A stretch of 36,303 nucleotides of DNA from a virus, in IMG/VR virus record IMGVR_UViG_3300025168_000263, positions 1 to 36,303 of that record; one strand, given 5' to 3'. The notes under the pieces were generated by a model. It saw nothing but the letters and a program-made list of their open reading frames with translations. It had not been told where the DNA came from and did not search any database. The position numbers were made by a program, and so were the translations under genes. Shown piece after piece: positions 13,205 through 19,958 of this stretch (within the stretch, counting starts at the first letter, position 1; each line of letters opens with the position of its first letter).

Positions 13205-14940
13205 TGACGCCACTTAACACAAGTCCGACAGAAATAGTCTTCGTTGATTGTTCGTCCTGTGCAGATAGTACATTGCCAGAAGATGTAAGAGTAGATGACA
13301 ACGGTGACAACTTCTGCGAGGACTGCTATTATGAGGTCTATGAACAATGCGGTACTTGTGGCGATGAAATGTCTTCAGAAGATAGTCATAATATTGGCGA
13401 CGATGTACTCTGTGAGGGTTGTTTCTACGACTATAATACCTATTGTAATGATTGTGGCGACGCTACATCCTTAGACTATACTAATGATGACGGCGTTTGT
13501 GACGATTGCGACGAAGACAACAGACAAGAATATCACGACTGGAATGTCTACGACACTAATACTATAGAATATGGGCATAGTTTCCTTAGTCCAGACAGAG
13601 ATTGTTACAATCTTAAAGACGGACAGATGGTATCGCCACACGGAATACCTTCACACGACAGATTAGATAGTTTCTCATTAATACCGTCTAGGCGTTATCA
13701 AGGCGTAGAAATTGAGGTCAATGACAAGGGTAATTACGACCGCGATTCAATGAGAGATATAGTTAATGCAGATATTCAGGACACTAGAGGTGGAAATGTT
13801 AGACCTAGTGTAGATGTTGTTTATGACGGCTCTGTTACTGGTGGCGAACACGAGTACGGCTTTGAATATGTGTTACACCCAAGACGCGGCGACCTACTTG
13901 TACACGACTTAAAAGTTGTGTCAAAGTCAGTTAGTCAGCACGGAGGATATATATCTAGCAAATGTGGATATCATCTACATATAGACACTAGAGATTATGA
14001 CTGGTATCATTTTGCAGTCTTAACTCTTATGACTAAGATGATTGAGCCGCATATATATAGTTGGATAGCACCTTCTAGACAAAGTAGTCGCTGGTGTAAA
14101 CCTATTAGTCAATCTCTTGCTAGTTTTAGCGATATTTATGACAGAGATAGCTTTATGGAGTTCTATTACGACGAGTGTAGGTATAGTCACGACAAGTATA
14201 ACGACAAGCGTTATCACGGACTGAATTTACATAGTCACTTTCAAGCCAATCAAGGTACTGAACTAAGATACCATTCCGGCACTTTAAATCCGGACAAAAT
14301 GGTACATTGGTCTATATTTTGGGGTAATGTGATTGATAGATGTAAGGTTATTGCTGACGAATTGTATGAATCTGGAGATATAAGAAACGGACTTAGGAAT
14401 AGTAAGTTTTACCAAAGTCTAGTCAATCCTTATCCTGACACCATACTAAGTAAAGAGTCAATAGACGAGATTTATACTTCATTAGTATCAGCCTCGGACA
14501 GAAAGGATTGGTCTAATGAGTCCTATAATCGTATGTCCGACTCTATGGTTACTATACTTACTAACGGCGACCATAACGAGTTTGACGGCACACCAAGAGT
14601 AGAATCAATATTGGCTTTACTTAAGGGGTCTAGACAATACGGATTGCCTGTGATTTCATATAGGTCAATGTGTCAGGTCTTTGATATTCCTGATAAAACA
14701 ATGCTGTTTTATAGGCAAAGAGCTATGCAGTTTAGTAACGACGAAAATTCTGTTGCAGGATTTGAAAAAGTTACTAGCTTTGCAACCTTTGACACAAATA
14801 CTAATACATTCAATCATATAGATTGGTTACTCCATAGACTGCAAAAAGTGTCTAATGGAGATATTAGTAGGAATGCGTACTTTGATAACTATAGTAGGCT
14901 GAGAATAAATCCTAGACAGATATTAAGATATATTGGATAG
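13204..14940 (+). CDS. Amidoligase with three N-terminal zinc ribbons
   Basis: A 578-residue protein. Residues 16-102 hold three CxxC...CxxC zinc ribbons: Cys16/19/38/41, Cys49/52/70/73 and Cys81/84/99/102. Residues about 160-400 form a glutamine-synthetase-fold amidoligase (amidoligase_2 type): GVEIEV (167-172, metal-binding Glu169 and Glu171), DGSV (208-211), GFEYVLHP (219-226), CGYHLHID (254-261) and ELRYHSGTLN (353-362). These enzymes are ATP-dependent COOH-NH2 ligases. The remaining 180 residues are helical and unassigned. AGGAGGT precedes ATG 13204 and the start overlaps the amidotransferase stop. The neighbour can supply ammonia, so amidation of a carboxylate is a natural guess. The zinc ribbons may choose a protein or nucleic-acid target. 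Confidence 0.88.
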   Translation: MTPLNTSPTEIVFVDCSSCADSTLPEDVRVDDNGDNFCEDCYYEVYEQCGTCGDEMSSEDSHNIGDDVLCEGCFYDYNTYCNDCGDATSLDYTNDDGVCDDCDEDNRQEYHDWNVYDTNTIEYGHSFLSPDRDCYNLKDGQMVSPHGIPSHDRLDSFSLIPSRRYQGVEIEVNDKGNYDRDSMRDIVNADIQDTRGGNVRPSVDVVYDGSVTGGEHEYGFEYVLHPRRGDLLVHDLKVVSKSVSQHGGYISSKCGYHLHIDTRDYDWYHFAVLTLMTKMIEPHIYSWIAPSRQSSRWCKPISQSLASFSDIYDRDSFMEFYYDECRYSHDKYNDKRYHGLNLHSHFQANQGTELRYHSGTLNPDKMVHWSIFWGNVIDRCKVIADELYESGDIRNGLRNSKFYQSLVNPYPDTILSKESIDEIYTSLVSASDRKDWSNESYNRMSDSMVTILTNGDHNEFDGTPRVESILALLKGSRQYGLPVISYRSMCQVFDIPDKTMLFYRQRAMQFSNDENSVAGFEKVTSFATFDTNTNTFNHIDWLLHRLQKVSNGDISRNAYFDNYSRLRINPRQILRYIG

Positions 14941-14965
14941 GTTGCTATTGATAGGTAGTAGATAT

Positions 14966-15009
14966 AGGGTCGGTAATAATGCCGACCCTGTATTTGCGGT
15001 CTTTTTTTT
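14966..15009 (+). terminator. Terminator-like hairpin after amidoligase
   Basis: AGGGTCGG (14966-14973) pairs with CCGACCCT (14982-14989) around TAATAATG. A run of eight T follows only 12 bases later (15002-15009), so the terminator is imperfect. It lies 26 bases beyond the amidoligase stop and probably ends that transcript. Confidence 0.55.
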
Positions 15010-15028
15010 GCTTAGTTATATCTTTGTC

Positions 15029-15065
15029 CAGCTAAACGTGAAAAGGTTCAGCTAAACGTAAAAAG
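15029..15065 (+). repeat. Tandem CAGCTAAACGTRAAAAG repeats
   Basis: Copies at 15029-15045 and 15049-15065 differ at one base (G/A) and are spaced by 20 bases. Their core AGCTAAACG is related to the AGCYAAATG words at 10173-11143, placing the family on both sides of the amidoligase cassette. Confidence 0.6.
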
Positions 15066-15128
15066 AAAATATTAAAATAAATAAAAAAAACACTAGGAAT
15101 TATCAAAAAAAATGCGTAATATAAAAAT

Positions 15129-15299
15129 ATGAGAAAAGATATGGCGGACAGAAATAAATATAAACAATTAACGACTGGAAATAGGCAGTCGTCGGTAACC
15201 AATCCGACACTCGTTACCTTCATTATAATTGCAAATATATTTGGTTGGCAAACCTCTGTCCGTCGTAAAAAATTAAATAACATAACCGTAGGAGATTAA
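15129..15299 (+). CDS. Possible 56-residue protein (competes with RNA element)
   Basis: A frame from ATG 15129 to TAA 15299, one base before the next gene. It has a short hydrophobic stretch (PTLVTFIIIANIFGW) and a basic end. There is no Shine-Dalgarno at this ATG and only GAGAAAAG before a second ATG at 15141. Because base pairing constrains the same bases, I think a structured RNA is the likelier explanation. Confidence 0.25.
   Translation: MRKDMADRNKYKQLTTGNRQSSVTNPTLVTFIIIANIFGWQTSVRRKKLNNITVGD
15140..15267 (+). ncRNA. Candidate structured RNA, 128 nt, closed multi-stem
   Basis: The ends pair over 13 continuous positions, 15140-15152 with 15255-15267, including GGCGGACAGA with TCTGTCCGTC; two pairs are G-U only if the plus strand is the RNA. 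Inside are a seven-pair hairpin ACGACTG (15171-15177) with CAGTCGT (15186-15192), a six-pair stem GGTAAC (15194-15199) with GTTACC (15213-15218) that competes with GTCGG/CCGAC, and GGTT-GGCA-AACC (15243-15254) next to the closing stem. It ends 33 bases before the ATG at 15301, so it may be a cis-regulatory leader or a separate RNA. No known family is recognised. Confidence 0.55.
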
Positions 15300-15300
15300 A

Positions 15301-15630
15301 ATGAGTAAGAGATATAAAGTAAGAGTAAGTATTCCAATTGAGTATGACACTTCGGAATTAAATAGTTATTTTGAATCTAATGTAGATGTAGAAGCAGATA
15401 GTCAAGAGGGAGCAGTTAATATTGCTATACGTGAGTTTAATGAAAACTACGACATAGACGCAATATATGATGAAATATATGAGGACTTAAAGTCTCAGAT
15501 GTTAGTATGGTTAGACGGAGAGTATGAGCCTGACACCTTTGACAACGACTACTACTTTGCAGAAGAACAAAAACCTAGACCTTTTCCAGGAATGGAAGGC
15601 AAGGGAATAGACGGAGGCAGTAATGAGTAA
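15301..15630 (+). CDS. Acidic hypothetical protein
   Basis: A 109-residue acidic protein with AGGAG before ATG 15301. The N-terminus reads as a beta strand (RYKVRVSIPIEYDTS), followed by a helix (EGAVNIAIREFNENYDI) and an acidic tail ending GKGIDGGSNE. Its stop overlaps the next start as ATGAGTAA. It is the first gene of the run of small early genes and directly follows the structured element. No family is recognised. Confidence 0.7.
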   Translation: MSKRYKVRVSIPIEYDTSELNSYFESNVDVEADSQEGAVNIAIREFNENYDIDAIYDEIYEDLKSQMLVWLDGEYEPDTFDNDYYFAEEQKPRPFPGMEGKGIDGGSNE

Positions 15631-15817
15631 GAAAATAACATCGGGATATCTTAGACAAAAAGCAGAGTTAAGTGGAGTCTTTATATTTATAGACGGAGTA
15701 GAGTATCAAGTAAATACAAGCGAGTTAGACTTAAATCATATTATAGAAGATATAAGTATGGCAGGAGACGATAATGATATGTCAGAGTATCTAAATGAGA
15801 GAGGTAGTAATGAGTAA
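15623..15817 (+). CDS. Small hypothetical protein
   Basis: A 64-residue protein (MSKKITSGYLRQKAELSGVF start) with GGAGG upstream. A short beta segment, GVFIFIDGVEYQVN, is followed by an acidic tail ending NERGSNE. Both its start and its stop are ATGAGTAA overlaps with neighbours, and the SNE ending is the same as in the preceding protein, showing a repeated gene-junction sequence. Confidence 0.65.
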   Translation: MSKKITSGYLRQKAELSGVFIFIDGVEYQVNTSELDLNHIIEDISMAGDDNDMSEYLNERGSNE

Positions 15818-16175
15818 AGAAGCAATTAAACTACAAGCAGACATAGTAAATGCGACTGCAAAACTATATGAATTAGGATTTAGAATACAATGCAATTACA
15901 TATACGGGGCAGGTTGGGCAAGTGAGATAATCAATATCAATGAAATGGAGCAAATTGAATTAGAATCAGAGTCTCGTAATGTTACTCCTGAAACTATAGT
16001 TAAAGATTGGAGCGGAGAATCTTTCCAAGACGACTATCAAGCTAAGTTAGACGCAGAGCAAGAAAAGAATAATGACTATGCTATAGACAATATGACTTGC
16101 GACGATGAAATGGTAATTGACGATGTTGGTCAGATGTATGACCCGACAGAAAGACTAAAAATGGAGGAAGAATGA
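15810..16175 (+). CDS. Acidic hypothetical protein
   Basis: A 121-residue protein. I chose ATG 15810 (GAGAGGTAGTA upstream, and ATGAGTAA overlap) rather than ATG 15795. Residues 1-35 are helical (KEAIKLQADIVNATAKLYELG); the rest is very acidic (NMTCDDEMVIDDVGQ). The stop overlaps the next start as ATGA. No family is recognised. Confidence 0.65.
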   Translation: MSKEAIKLQADIVNATAKLYELGFRIQCNYIYGAGWASEIININEMEQIELESESRNVTPETIVKDWSGESFQDDYQAKLDAEQEKNNDYAIDNMTCDDEMVIDDVGQMYDPTERLKMEEE

Positions 16176-16348
16176 GAACAATAGTAAAATGGAAAGTAGA
16201 TAATGCTATTACGCACTTACAAGAACTACAAGATATATTGAAAGAAATGCAACAAGATAAATCTGGAATAAAGCCTACGACTATAAAATGGTTGTCAGGA
16301 GAAATTGGAATGGCAATAGAAATTCTAGGAGGAAAAGAAGATGAGTAA
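16172..16348 (+). CDS. Small hypothetical protein, 58 residues
   Basis: Begins MRTIVKWKVDNAITHLQEL and ends GMAIEILGGKEDE. Mostly helical. The ATGA overlap at its start, GGAGGAAG ribosome site and ATGAGTAA overlap with the GroES start support a real gene. No family is recognised. Confidence 0.65.
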   Translation: MRTIVKWKVDNAITHLQELQDILKEMQQDKSGIKPTTIKWLSGEIGMAIEILGGKEDE

Positions 16349-16616
16349 AATAAAACCACTAGACAATAGATTACTAGTACAAGCAGACGCAGTAAAAGAG
16401 AAGACCAATAGTGGTATCTTAGTATCTTCTGAGACTCAAAAGAAACCAAACACTGGAGTAGTAGTTGCAGTCGGACCAAAGGTTAAAGCTCTTAAGTCTG
16501 GCGACTATATTACATATCCAGATTATTCAGGAACTGTTGTTGTAACAGACGGAAGCGAATACTTAATAATGAGAGAGACTGAAGTCTTAGCAATTATAGG
16601 AGAATATACAGCATGA
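16341..16616 (+). CDS. groES: Phage GroES-like co-chaperonin
   Basis: A 91-residue Cpn10 protein of normal length. It starts with the family sequence IKPLDNRLLVQ, then the mobile loop region EKTNSGILVSSETQKK (about 20-35) that binds GroEL, then TGVVVAVGP (38-46) and the C-terminal YLIMRETEVLAIIG. It would cap host GroEL; no GroEL is encoded in the window. By analogy with T4 gp31 it may adapt GroEL for folding the phage capsid protein. It sits in the early rightward run, not with head genes. GGAGGAAAA is upstream. Confidence 0.94.
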   Translation: MSKIKPLDNRLLVQADAVKEKTNSGILVSSETQKKPNTGVVVAVGPKVKALKSGDYITYPDYSGTVVVTDGSEYLIMRETEVLAIIGEYTA

Positions 16617-16783
16617 CATTAAAAGACGATTTGATTGAAGACAAATCATTTGAGCCTACACAAATAGTCTCAATGAATAACGAACATATTCAGCTAAAGG
16701 CTGAGGTGGAGGAATCTATAAAAATATTAAACAAGCTAGGATTTGACATAAAGATATGCGACTGTAAGGAGGAGTGTAAATAA
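16613..16783 (+). CDS. Small hypothetical protein, 56 residues
   Basis: Begins MTLKDDLIEDKSFEPTQ and ends ICDCKEECK, with a helical middle and three closely spaced Cys (CDC...C). Starts inside the GroES stop (ATGA) and ends in a TAATG overlap. Unknown function; a metal site is possible but incomplete. Confidence 0.6.
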   Translation: MTLKDDLIEDKSFEPTQIVSMNNEHIQLKAEVEESIKILNKLGFDIKICDCKEECK

Positions 16784-16875
16784 TGGAATTTATTGTAATA
16801 ATAGTTTTAGTTTTTTTATTAATAGTCTATGCAAAGAAAGGCTTAGAAAAACTAGATAAAATGGGAGATGAATAA
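16783..16875 (+). CDS. 30-residue single-span membrane microprotein
   Basis: Nearly all of the first half is a membrane helix (FIVIIVLVFLLIVYA, residues 3-17), followed by KKGLEKLDKMGDE. AAGGAGGAGT lies upstream of the ATG and TAATG overlaps occur at both ends. The positive residues after the helix suggest N-out/C-in orientation. The role could be inhibition of a membrane process or superinfection, but nothing shows which. Confidence 0.6.
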   Translation: MEFIVIIVLVFLLIVYAKKGLEKLDKMGDE

Positions 16876-17048
16876 TGATAGAACACGAAGAGGGAGTTAT
16901 AGAAGTCAAAGATAGAGACGACTGTGTTTGGATGTCAACTTGTTGTGGTGGTAACTCAATGACAGAAGTTATGGAAGACGGCGACATAGGAGTCGCTATA
17001 TGTAGCGAATGTCGTGATTGGGCAGACTTTGAATTAGAGGAAGAATGA
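16875..17048 (+). CDS. Small zinc-ribbon-like protein, 57 residues
   Basis: An acidic protein with Cys17, CC at 23-24, and CSEC at 43-46, enough for one zinc ribbon. TAATG overlap at the start and ATGA at the end. Function unknown. Confidence 0.6.
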   Translation: MIEHEEGVIEVKDRDDCVWMSTCCGGNSMTEVMEDGDIGVAICSECRDWADFELEEE

Positions 17049-17200
17049 CAAAACTGAATAAAGGTGCAGTACCTAGACTCACGCAAGAGATATATTTTAA
17101 GTGTGGCTCAAACGGGTCTAAAAAAATAAACAGACAATTAACTTTAAAAAGATTTGATAAAAAGCTTGGAGAGTTAATGCAATCAACGGAGATTAAATGA
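17045..17200 (+). CDS. Small basic hypothetical protein, 51 residues
   Basis: Begins MTKLNKGAVPRLTQEIYF and is basic and helical in the second half (QLTLKRFDKKLGELMQ). ATGA overlaps at both ends and AGAGGAAGA upstream of the start support translation. No family is recognised. Confidence 0.58.
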   Translation: MTKLNKGAVPRLTQEIYFKCGSNGSKKINRQLTLKRFDKKLGELMQSTEIK

Positions 17201-17448
17201 AAAAGATAGACAATAGAACTACTGGCGACAAGTTAATAGACAGCCTAAAAGTAGAAACAGAAGTGATAGGTTTTAGTCAACAACAGCTAACTTTATATAT
17301 AGCACAGATAGAGGAACTAGTTAGAAAGTTGGCTCACGACTTAGATAGACATAAAGAAGGTTGTAGTATTTTGTCGGAATATTTTAAATATATACCTGAT
17401 GATGAAAAGCAAGAAGTTGATAAAAAGCTAATGAAACTTAATGTATAA
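17197..17448 (+). CDS. Helical hypothetical protein
   Basis: An 83-residue protein, helical throughout (QQQLTLYIAQIEELVRKLAHD), with one Cys and a basic end. It starts in an ATGA overlap. A coiled coil is likely around residues 27-50. No family is recognised. A chance or leader-sized frame follows at 17441. Confidence 0.6.
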   Translation: MKKIDNRTTGDKLIDSLKVETEVIGFSQQQLTLYIAQIEELVRKLAHDLDRHKEGCSILSEYFKYIPDDEKQEVDKKLMKLNV

Positions 17449-17509
17449 AGTTTTAAAGTTTGTATTGCTTAAAGCAAATAAAATTACTAAATTAAAAAAT
17501 GAAAAATAG
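17441..17509 (+). CDS. Possible 22-residue peptide
   Basis: MYKVLKFVLLKANKITKLKN and two more residues. It overlaps the upstream stop and the downstream start, filling an otherwise empty 50-base gap, in keeping with the style of this run. No ribosome site is clear, so it may be chance. Confidence 0.3.
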   Translation: MYKVLKFVLLKANKITKLKNEK

Positions 17510-17681
17510 ATATCAAACATCTTTTGTTATAGACAAAAAGCTTTGGGTAAAGTTTAAGTCTAAAACATTGGAAGAGGGAGTCTCAATCAAGGATAAGTTG
17601 GAGTTTTTAATAACTCAATACGTTAAAGAAAAAAAGGAGAGTAATAATGGGAGCCGTTGGTTTCATATATCCAAGTGGTAA
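17499..17681 (+). CDS. Ribbon-helix-helix-like small regulator
   Basis: A 60-residue protein with the Arc/MetJ-type layout: a beta strand (YQTSFVIDKKL, residues 5-15), helix A (WVKFKSKTLEEG) and helix B (IKDKLEFLITQYVKEKK) separated by a short turn. Such proteins are dimeric DNA-binding repressors. It overlaps the nuclease gene by 35 bases in another frame. The ribosome site is weak. It is a candidate regulator of the recombination module that follows. Confidence 0.6.
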   Translation: MKNRYQTSFVIDKKLWVKFKSKTLEEGVSIKDKLEFLITQYVKEKKESNNGSRWFHISKW

Positions 17682-18528
17682 AAAAGTTACCTTTGAACAA
17701 GTAAATAAAGGCGATGTAGATGTAGTCGAAATGGGTATGTCTTTGCCTACCTTACTTGAAATGTCCAAAGAAAGAGACCCGAATAGAAAGCCGTCCACTA
17801 CGGAGCTACTAACAGGAACTTGCGAGGCGTATCTTAAGAGAACGCAACAGTATTTCATAGACCCACAAGATAGAGCATTTTCTCTAGCTGGAACTATGCA
17901 TCACGCAAGACTGGAACAGCATAGTGATGATAACCTACTTCTTGAGAAGGAATTAGAAGAGTTTAATATAACTGGTATAGCAGACTTATACGATAAAAAG
18001 AATAAGATGTTACTAGACTATAAAAATACTGGCTCTTATAAATGTTCTAAATTATTAGGTATGAATTATAGATTAATACCAGACCCAAGCGGTGCTAAGT
18101 ATAAAATCTCTGGAAGGTGGGGGAAAAAAGGTTCCTCAAAAATGATAAAACAGTGGTACAGAGATGAAGGACTAGCAGATTTTGGAGACTGGGGTTGGCA
18201 GCTAAACTGGTATAGATACCTACTTAGTAAATCCGGACACGAAGTTGATAAGATGTATGTACAAATTACATTGAGAGATGGAGGTATTGCGGTAGCTAGA
18301 GATAGAGGTTTAGATAAGAATATATACTTAATTGAAGTACCTAGATATGATGATAAGGTTCTTGAAGATAAGTTTATATCAGCTAGGGATAAGTTAGTAG
18401 AGTCTTTAGAGACTGGAAACTTACCTAGTAAGTGTACAACCGAAGAAACATGGAACGGACTAAAGTGTAAGTCTTATTGTGAAGTAAGATACTTATGTCC
18501 ATATAACAATGGGAGTATAAATGGGTAA
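17647..18528 (+). CDS. Cas4/AddB-like PD-(D/E)XK nuclease
   Basis: A 293-residue RecB-family nuclease. Active-site motifs are GIADLYD (Asp113) and LLDYKNT (Asp124, Lys126), followed by WGWQLNWYRYLL (Gln185). Cys59 plus Cys274, Cys278 and Cys284 make the four-cysteine set of the iron-sulfur cluster seen in Cas4 and AddB. Family enzymes resect DNA ends to single strands, which suits the annealing and single-strand-binding proteins next in line. AAAGGAGAG precedes ATG 17647. There is no CRISPR array or cas gene nearby, so a recombination role is far likelier than spacer acquisition. Confidence 0.9.
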   Translation: MGAVGFIYPSGKKVTFEQVNKGDVDVVEMGMSLPTLLEMSKERDPNRKPSTTELLTGTCEAYLKRTQQYFIDPQDRAFSLAGTMHHARLEQHSDDNLLLEKELEEFNITGIADLYDKKNKMLLDYKNTGSYKCSKLLGMNYRLIPDPSGAKYKISGRWGKKGSSKMIKQWYRDEGLADFGDWGWQLNWYRYLLSKSGHEVDKMYVQITLRDGGIAVARDRGLDKNIYLIEVPRYDDKVLEDKFISARDKLVESLETGNLPSKCTTEETWNGLKCKSYCEVRYLCPYNNGSING

Positions 18529-19165
18529 AATGAGTGAATTGGACTTAAAAAGACAAGAAGTGGAAGCGATGGAAGTGTCAAAAGGACACTACAATCCAGA
18601 AATATTCGAAGAGACTTCTTTGATTCATAAGCACCAAAATGTCTCAGAAGCACCTACTCCTCAAGACGTAGTTAAAAGTAGAAATGGTTTTGATTATGTA
18701 GACGAAGGATATATGCGTTGGCGTTTAAACCAACATTATCCTATCTGGTCTTGGGAAGTAATAAAGTATGAGACACTTGGAGACAAGGCTATAGTAGTAC
18801 ACGGACGTCTAAAGATTATGGACGAAGGTATACCACGTAGTTTTGACTCAGTAGCAGCACATAGAATAGCACAAGCTAGAAGTGGTTCTGGATATGTAGA
18901 CTTAGGTAATGACCTTAAAGCCGCAAATTCAGACGCATTTAAAGTTGCAGTGAATAGACTATGTAATGTTGCAGACGATGTATATAGGAAACAGTATGTT
19001 GATAAGACTCTTAGTCAAAATCAATATGATAAAATGTTACTTATTATGTCACAACTAGATGTACAAGAAGCAGAGAAAGTAGAAATTGCTTTAGCTGCTG
19101 GTAAAATAAACACAGACAACTACGACAGTGTAGTGTCTAAACTTACGATTAAGGAGAGTAAATAA
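18521..19165 (+). CDS. Rad52-like single-strand annealing protein
   Basis: A 214-residue protein matching the Rad52/Sak-type fold: YMRWRLNQHYPIWSWEV, HGRLKIMD, SFDSVAAHRIA and VDLGNDLKAANSDAFKVAVNRL (about 60-155). These phage proteins pair complementary single strands during recombination-dependent replication. It has a GGGAG site before ATG 18521 and overlaps the nuclease gene by 8 bases, so resection and annealing enzymes are made together. The C-terminal 50 residues are helical and variable. Confidence 0.85.
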   Translation: MGKMSELDLKRQEVEAMEVSKGHYNPEIFEETSLIHKHQNVSEAPTPQDVVKSRNGFDYVDEGYMRWRLNQHYPIWSWEVIKYETLGDKAIVVHGRLKIMDEGIPRSFDSVAAHRIAQARSGSGYVDLGNDLKAANSDAFKVAVNRLCNVADDVYRKQYVDKTLSQNQYDKMLLIMSQLDVQEAEKVEIALAAGKINTDNYDSVVSKLTIKESK

Positions 19166-19725
19166 TGAGTGATGTTGAACAAATGTTAGGAGAACTTGAC
19201 AATAATGTTGCGTACTATAATCCTTCAGACGATACTAGTGGTAAAAAATATGCTACTATCGAAGAAGGTTCATATGAAGCGACTGTTAGTAAGCTAATTA
19301 TTAAGAAAGATGTTATTATAAAAGGTAAATATCTATCTGACATATTTGAAGCAAGCTATACATTAGATGATACTAATCACCCTGATTTAAAGGGTAGAGA
19401 AGTTAAGTCTAAGGGATACTTTAGGTTTAAAGAACCTGATAGTAAAAAATATCCTAACTTAGAATCAAATGACGGAAACAACAAGGGATATATGATATTT
19501 TCAGAAGCTTGTGGATTTGAGATGAAAAAAGATGACCAAGGTAGATATCTTTTGCCTTATGTTATGGAATCTGACATAGCTGGAAATTCAGTAACTATCA
19601 AAGTAATACATGATACATGGAAAGACCAATCTGGAGAAGATAGAGTTACTCCAATTGCTATCAATGTATTTAAATCTAATAGAGTGGTCGATAAGCCATT
19701 ATCTGAAGATGAATTGCCATTCTAA
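19165..19725 (+). CDS. Putative ssDNA-binding protein with SSB-type tip
   Basis: A 186-residue protein, mainly beta in residues 25-165 (an OB-fold is plausible), ending in an acidic tail whose last residues are SEDELPF. The tip resembles the DDDIPF tail through which bacterial SSB recruits partner proteins. Its place between annealing protein and helicase supports an SSB role. AAGGAG lies before the start, which overlaps the preceding stop (TAATG). The fold is inferred. Confidence 0.75.
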   Translation: MSDVEQMLGELDNNVAYYNPSDDTSGKKYATIEEGSYEATVSKLIIKKDVIIKGKYLSDIFEASYTLDDTNHPDLKGREVKSKGYFRFKEPDSKKYPNLESNDGNNKGYMIFSEACGFEMKKDDQGRYLLPYVMESDIAGNSVTIKVIHDTWKDQSGEDRVTPIAINVFKSNRVVDKPLSEDELPF

Positions 19726-19958
19726 TGAAGTATAATATTCAGTTAGATGAAGAGCAGTTTATGGCTTTGATTGAGATGATTGAGAAGCATAGGTGTGAAG
19801 GAGAGGAAGAACTATGTTCTTCAATAAGAACATCTATAAAATCTCAGTTTCAATCTCAGTTCCACAAACATGAAGAAGAGTTAAATTTAGAGGTAGACGA
19901 CATAGTAGAGTCTACTAAAAAAACTCTTGGTCCTGGATATTGCGACAACTGCGACTAA
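19725..19958 (+). CDS. Acidic helical hypothetical protein
   Basis: A 77-residue protein (QLDEEQFMALIEMIEKH, then many E/D) ending GPGYCDNCD, with two paired Cys at the end. It is linked by TAATG overlaps on both sides, so it belongs to the recombination operon. No family is recognised. Confidence 0.6.
   Translation: MKYNIQLDEEQFMALIEMIEKHRCEGEEELCSSIRTSIKSQFQSQFHKHEEELNLEVDDIVESTKKTLGPGYCDNCD

Larger units (their letters stand above)
14941..15300. other. Structured intergenic region after the amidoligase
   Basis: A 360-base gap. In order it holds a terminator-like hairpin (14966-15009), two 17-base repeats with AGCTAAACG (15029-15065), an A-rich run with possible -10 boxes (TAATAT near 15116), and a multi-stem element (15140-15267). 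A 56-codon frame overlaps the last element. The next gene starts at 15301. Confidence 0.6.

Noticed and set aside
15140-15267. tRNA, tmRNA or integron attC site
   Set aside because: No acceptor/T-loop layout, no CCA-type end and no attC core sites; stems do not match those shapes.
15032-15283. Minus-strand frame of 83 codons rich in F, L and I
   Set aside because: It is a product of A-rich repeats and the structured element on the other strand and has no ribosome site.
17647-18528. CRISPR Cas4
   Set aside because: No array or other cas gene in the window; annealing and SSB-like genes follow, so a phage recombination nuclease is the better reading.
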